Assembly: GCA_033032175.1 (NCBI GenBank)
Contig: CM065309.1
Location: 10,726,001-10,790,000 of the forward strand
Length of the DNA stretch: 64,000 bases
Direction of reading: 5' to 3'
Origin: Saturnia japonica
Taxonomy: Eukaryota > Arthropoda > Insecta > Lepidoptera > Saturniidae
In this document: piece by piece, positions 59,241-64,000 of the stretch
Layout: every line of letters starts with the position of its first letter
Numbering within the stretch: position 1 is the first letter of the stretch
Position numbers and translations under genes: made by a program
The notes under the pieces: generated by a model
The model's database searches: none
What the model was told of the DNA's origin: nothing
The model's input: the letters and a program-made list of their open reading frames with translations, nothing else

Positions 59241-59289
59241 CTATTGGGCGAAAGGTCATTCACATCTTCACCAGTTTTCTTTAAGGTTT

Positions 59290-60615
59290 TACGACAAATT
59301 TTCAGAAACAACCATTAAAGCTTTATGTCAGTCTTATTGTGGATTATTATAAATAAATAAAAAGTGTAAGTAAATAGTTAACAATGTGAAAATTGATGAA
59401 GCCTGAAACCATAGGAGCTACCGGAAATGTGTCTTAGACCTTTCTCCTATAATATGTATAAGGGTGGCCGAAAAAAATTTACTTTTCTTCAGTTCTCACG
59501 TAAAAATATGTTAACTTAAAACGTTCTAAAATTTCTCATCCAAAAATAAACTGGAAAAATTATTTTAAGAGGCCATCCCATATATTTTAAAAATAATCCA
59601 AAATTGGTAAAAAACAACAATTTTTATTCTATAAATCTTTTTTTCTCGTCGTGTAATTATGGTCTACGCTTGACATAAGTATTTTGAATTTTTTAATTTA
59701 ATATTATAATTTATAAAGGTCGCTCAAAATTTTTTCATTAATAAATCAGCTTACTTCACGTTTCGACCAATCTGTGAATGTAAATATTATATGCCTTTTT
59801 TGCTATCACATATTACAGTGGACATCTTAAACAATAGAAATAAAGCACGAGACTTAAAAAAAAAACATAACGAGCATGATCACTGCGTCAGTTTATTCAA
59901 TTTAAGTCCACCAAAAACCAAGTATTTTTATTTTTAAAATTTTGTTTCGCACTTTATTGCTATTCCATGACAACTAGTTGCATACATTTCGACACAATTA
60001 AACTGAAATTAAATGTTTTTTGGTGCAAGTCGCCCTAAATTTATTGCGTTCCTGAAATTTAATTATTAAAATAAAAACTGTAATGACTACTACTCATATT
60101 TGATTTCATGCATAATGCAACTTTTTAATAATATTATAGTATTTAGTGTATTGTAACGTTGTAATTGGGTTACTACTACTGAACTACTTTTGATGAACTT
60201 TAAGTTGTGTAGGGCAGATTTTGTTTCACTAAATTATTTACGAAATTTCACGTGGACGGATATAGTGTTAGTTAATAAGCTATACTTTGAAAATGTATAC
60301 TGATAATCTATATTAAAATCCGCATACTTACATACAATAAATAATATACTTAAAAGTAGATGGAAATTATAGATATGTAATAAACGTACAACTTAATCTT
60401 ATTATATAACTTCATCATCATTATAACTTACCATTGTTACCTAAATCTGAATACTTGAATCTGTAACAGATGTTAAAATATATATGTATTTAATGTTATC
60501 CTTTTATTGCTGTTTATTTGTTGTTTTTGTTAAGTAACAGACATGTAGTGAAACTTACTTACAAATATTATTAATGTACTCTGCTCCTTTCATCTAAATA
60601 TAAATAATCTAGTTT
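59290..60615. other. AT-rich, no gene seen
   Basis: No supported feature. Confidence 0.4.
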
Positions 60616-60624
60616 ATTTGAGCC

Positions 60625-60745
60625 TTTTTTCATCATCATCTGCCTATAATCGCCCACTGCTGAGTATAGGCCACTTATATTGTACGCCACTCATCCCAAT
60701 CCTGAGCTAATCTCATCCATGTCTGACCACTTTCCTTAGGTAATA
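60625..60745 (-). repeat. RTE-type LINE 3' end fragment
   Basis: CATCATCATCTGCCTATAAT, CGCCCACTGCTGAGTATAGG and a CACTCATCCCAATCCTGAGC stretch. Read on the minus strand this is the familiar end of RTE-group LINEs, with a TGATGATG tail and CAGCAGTGGGCG motif like that at 17110-17170. Confidence 0.7.
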
Positions 60746-61124
60746 TAAAATAAGTTAGAATATTGATCCTAATAGTATATTGTATGGTGTTCGTTTATAT
60801 CTTTGGAAGTGCCTGCAGTGCAAACTCAATTTCCCCCTTCTAGGGTAGGCTTCAATACTCATTCATGCTTTTTCCTACTCTGGCAGGATAATAGCCCATA
60901 GCGCGCTCTCCCACTAGCGACGCTTCCGTGTTGACATCGGTATATATACGCGCATGCACTAGACCTAGCCCAATGCAGCGAATTTTGCGTAGGTTCGTTG
61001 CCCTCTCCTACATGTACTCAATATATCTACATTGTATTGATACAACTTTGTTAAAATTCAATCTACTCTTCAGTCATCCGACCCTTTTAATAGATGTGCA
61101 CTGAAATAGATTTTTACAAAAAAG

Positions 61125-61215
61125 GCCGGTAAAACTGTAAGGGCCATCAGCGGCTTTGTTTTTGGATAGGGTCCCTCAGGCTAACAGTAAGGTCAGTTCG
61201 AAAAAAAAAAAAAGA
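61125..61215 (+). repeat. 3' terminus of the jockey-type LINE family
   Basis: GGCCGGTAAAACTGTAAGGG, CCCTCAGGCTAACAGTAAGG and GTCAGTTCG followed by a 13-A run match the ends at 8260-8344 and 51090-51172. Confidence 0.6.
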
Positions 61216-63189
61216 TTTGTACAATATGTATTTTTGACTTTTAGCAAAATTGTACAACATTCTTTGTCGGTGCAATTTGTTTATTGTTTAGGAAACTGAC
61301 GGTGATTAAAGTAAAGTAATTATTGTTGCCTATTCCAAAATAAGAAACCTTTGTGGTTTATGGTCCATTTTAAGAATAACAGTGAATACGTTAAAAAACT
61401 ATTTGCACAAATATTATTTTTAGCGAATGCTTTTTGAATTTAAGTGTACCTTGAAAACGAATAACAATGCATTATTTAGAATACAAGTCTTGGAAGGACG
61501 GCAATAATAATAAAAGCTATAAATAAAAAGCGTTTACAGTATTGATTAAAAAACAGGCAATTGTATTTGTTCGCAAAAAAGTTTCTTAAGTGCTCCTTAA
61601 AAAATATTAAATAACGACTTTTAGGATATAATAGTAGAACATACTTTTATATTTTACTTCTTTGGTTAGTCTGTGGTAGAATTGAAAGATATAGGAACAA
61701 TAAAAACAATAGAGACGAAAAAAAAAACCGATTTCTCTAGATAAGAAATACTTATAAAATAACAAAGCATACTTTGAAAAATTAGAGCTTTACTCTTCGA
61801 GACCGCAAGAAAATTTAAGTCTAAAATAATTGTAAAGGATAAAAGTTTATGTTACTATATCATAAATTATATAATAATTAAATTATATATAAATTATAAA
61901 TACATAATGTCGTCAGTCCATGGACTTGTAGTTCATCTGGCTTATATCACAGACTGTATCGAGTGCGTGTCGTAACGTAACTCATTTCAGTACATCGTTT
62001 TAATGCTTTAACTTTGCCATCAAGTGCTAAATACTCTAATGATACAATCAAATTATAAATAACTCAACGAATCACTTTTCAATATTAAGTTCACTATATT
62101 TACGTTAAAACACAATTAAATATAGTTTTGATAGCTAATCTCTGTCGTTACCTTGTCAACGCAGCGGCCATATTTGCTGAAATTAACAGACTAGGTACCT
62201 ATTAACAATTAGGTATACGCAAGTAAATGTTACATTATAGATTATTGTCAACGTTTATTATTATTATCATGTAATATTTATGTTTTGTTTAATATTATTT
62301 TTACATGTTATTTAACTTAGTGTAATTAACAGTTAAAGTTCATTATTACTTATTATATGCAGTTATTTGTTATAATGTGTTTTTTATTTATTCTATTTGT
62401 GCTCAGTTATAAGCTACCAAGTATGCAGGAAAAATAATTTAATGCTATGATGAAACATCTGATCAAAGAGACAGTATTGATTTATCAAAGTTAAAACAAT
62501 TCCCGTGCGCCTATTGTACTCTGACTATTTCTAGAATATGATTTTCTTTGAAATAGCGGATAGTTATTCCAGTATGTTGTACGTAGTCACTTACAACTGT
62601 AGAATATACTTGAATGAAAATTTATTCATTTTTTTAATGATTGTTATCGGAATATACAGAAGTTTTAATTATCTTGTGTCCACACACCAAGAAGGAATGC
62701 TTCTTCAGTTTTCATTATATACTCGCAATTTTTATTATTTTCTTTTAGATTCATTACTCCACTCATGAGCCTATTATGAGTGGTTCTTGCTTATACTAGG
62801 GTCAGTACTTTATAAAATTATATACTTTTTTTAAACGTAGAAAAACTGATCTGCAAGGGAGTATGAGCCAATGATTATGTTTAATGCTATGCGTCGTTGG
62901 TTTAGATATGTAAAATGTATGATTCATGAAATAATGACAAAAATATATTATATAATGTAGTTGTGTGTAAAAATAGAAGTTTAGGTTGATCGTGACTGAC
63001 TTATACGGATCAAATATAAATAGTACTAAATTTATAAGTTCTTACATTTGTATACTAATTATACTGTAGAAATATTAATATTGATCATATATATAGTTAT
63101 GAACACTGCTAAAAAGACACTTGAAATTTTTATTTTTTATTTTTTTTATTTATATATTATTACTTTTTCGTTGTAGTGTTATTTCCATA
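61216..63189. other. AT-rich, no gene seen
   Basis: No supported feature. The 62538-62768 open frame has no domain. Confidence 0.4.
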
Positions 63190-63445
63190 AACTCATCTGA
63201 TGTTGAGTAAGCGTGTGGCCCAAGACAGTGACACGATAAGCCTACTGGGAAGGCTAGCTCTCAAGTGCGTTTCAAATTTTCAAATAGCTAGCAAGGTGGT
63301 GAATCGAAAATACCCTACCACAATGCTATGATTTTATCACGATATTTTCCTTCACCGAAAGCTCAGGTTCATTCTAGAAATTTTGAACCCACGTTGATTG
63401 ACACGTTGCCTGTAAATGCTACTACTTAGCCATTATTGCTTCAAA
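63190..63445 (-). repeat. tRNA-derived SINE (copy 5)
   Basis: Minus-strand A box TGGCTAAGTAG and B box GGTTCAAAATT at tRNA spacing, then CCTGAGCTTTCGGTGAAGGA and a tail with TGTCACTGTCTTGGGCCACA. Homologous to copies 2 and 3. Confidence 0.75.
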
Positions 63446-63639
63446 CTAAACTATAACTAAATATATGATTAGATGGAAGAAAATGAAATCGCAACGCATA
63501 ATGTAAATGCTATTATATTTAAAAATGCATGGACTATATAATGGTTTCAGAGAAATAACTGACTGTATAATAAAGAGAGGCAGGTAGGCAAATAAATGGA
63601 GTGCAGAGAGGTGTGAAATATAAGTCTAGAATGTGGCTA

Positions 63640-63765
63640 GGGTCAAAAGCCGCGCAGTATGTCAGCGTTTAGTATTCCGTGAGCCCCGGGTCGGGCCGCG
63701 ACGCGGCCGGCTAACGGGACCGCTAGCCCGTCTACACAGGCCTTTACTTTCATCGATTGAAAGAA
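63640..63765. promoter_or_regulatory. GC-rich island
   Basis: CCCCGGGTCGGGCCGCGACG and CGGCCGGCTAACGGGACCGC in AT-rich DNA. Function unknown. The open frame across it has no domain. Confidence 0.3.
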
Positions 63766-64000
63766 CCGCATCGACGGTTTACTTTCCTTTGTTAGGTTTG
63801 GGTCCAGCCATCGAAAACATTTTATACTTTATACAATTAAGCCACCACACGTGCTTTGTGATTTGTTGTAATAGTATCTAATTACGTTTAAAAATACATG
63901 TAAACAATAAAATAATTAATGTACTGGTTTTCTGAATGTATAATATGCAACATTATAAAACGATTATTTTCGGTTACTTTACAAAGGAAATTTATGACAA

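Overview
The window is animal nuclear DNA from an insect, most likely a moth or butterfly. It is AT-rich, has long introns with standard GT/AG splice sites, and is full of non-LTR retrotransposons, hAT elements and tRNA-derived SINEs. The short-repeat motifs resemble families common in Lepidoptera. No bacterial, viral or CRISPR features were seen.

Bases 1-16000 are a nest of transposable elements. A jockey-superfamily LINE tail (1-1139) is followed by an R1-clade LINE on the minus strand. That R1 element is broken in two (1368-5211 and 10396-11040). The 5.2 kb between the two parts is bounded by a perfect 20-bp direct repeat and is an R1-free second copy of the sequences that flank the R1 element: LINE tail, a jockey-type LINE carrying a ~50-60 bp minisatellite, and half of a hAT transposon. 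The second copy of this block (11041-15982) keeps the complete hAT element with its ends and 8-bp target duplication.

Bases 16000-28700 hold more relics: an RTE-type LINE end, a lepidopteran-type repeat, a 3.6 kb inverted-repeat transposon with a hAT relic inside it, and a third copy of the minisatellite LINE that has only one repeat unit.

Two host genes, both zinc-finger transcription factors, lie tail to tail. A BTB/POZ protein with eight zinc fingers is on the plus strand (coding exons 28728-36369). Blimp-1 (PRDM1 orthologue), with a PR domain and five zinc fingers, is on the minus strand (coding exons 46715 down to 41531). Blimp-1 has one apparent frameshift at about 43268-43296 inside its large exon.

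Bases 46786-64000, upstream of Blimp-1, hold no convincing protein-coding gene. They contain LINE, SINE and MITE fragments and a series of short GC/CpG-rich islands in AT-rich DNA, which are candidates for Blimp-1 promoters, 5' exons or enhancers.
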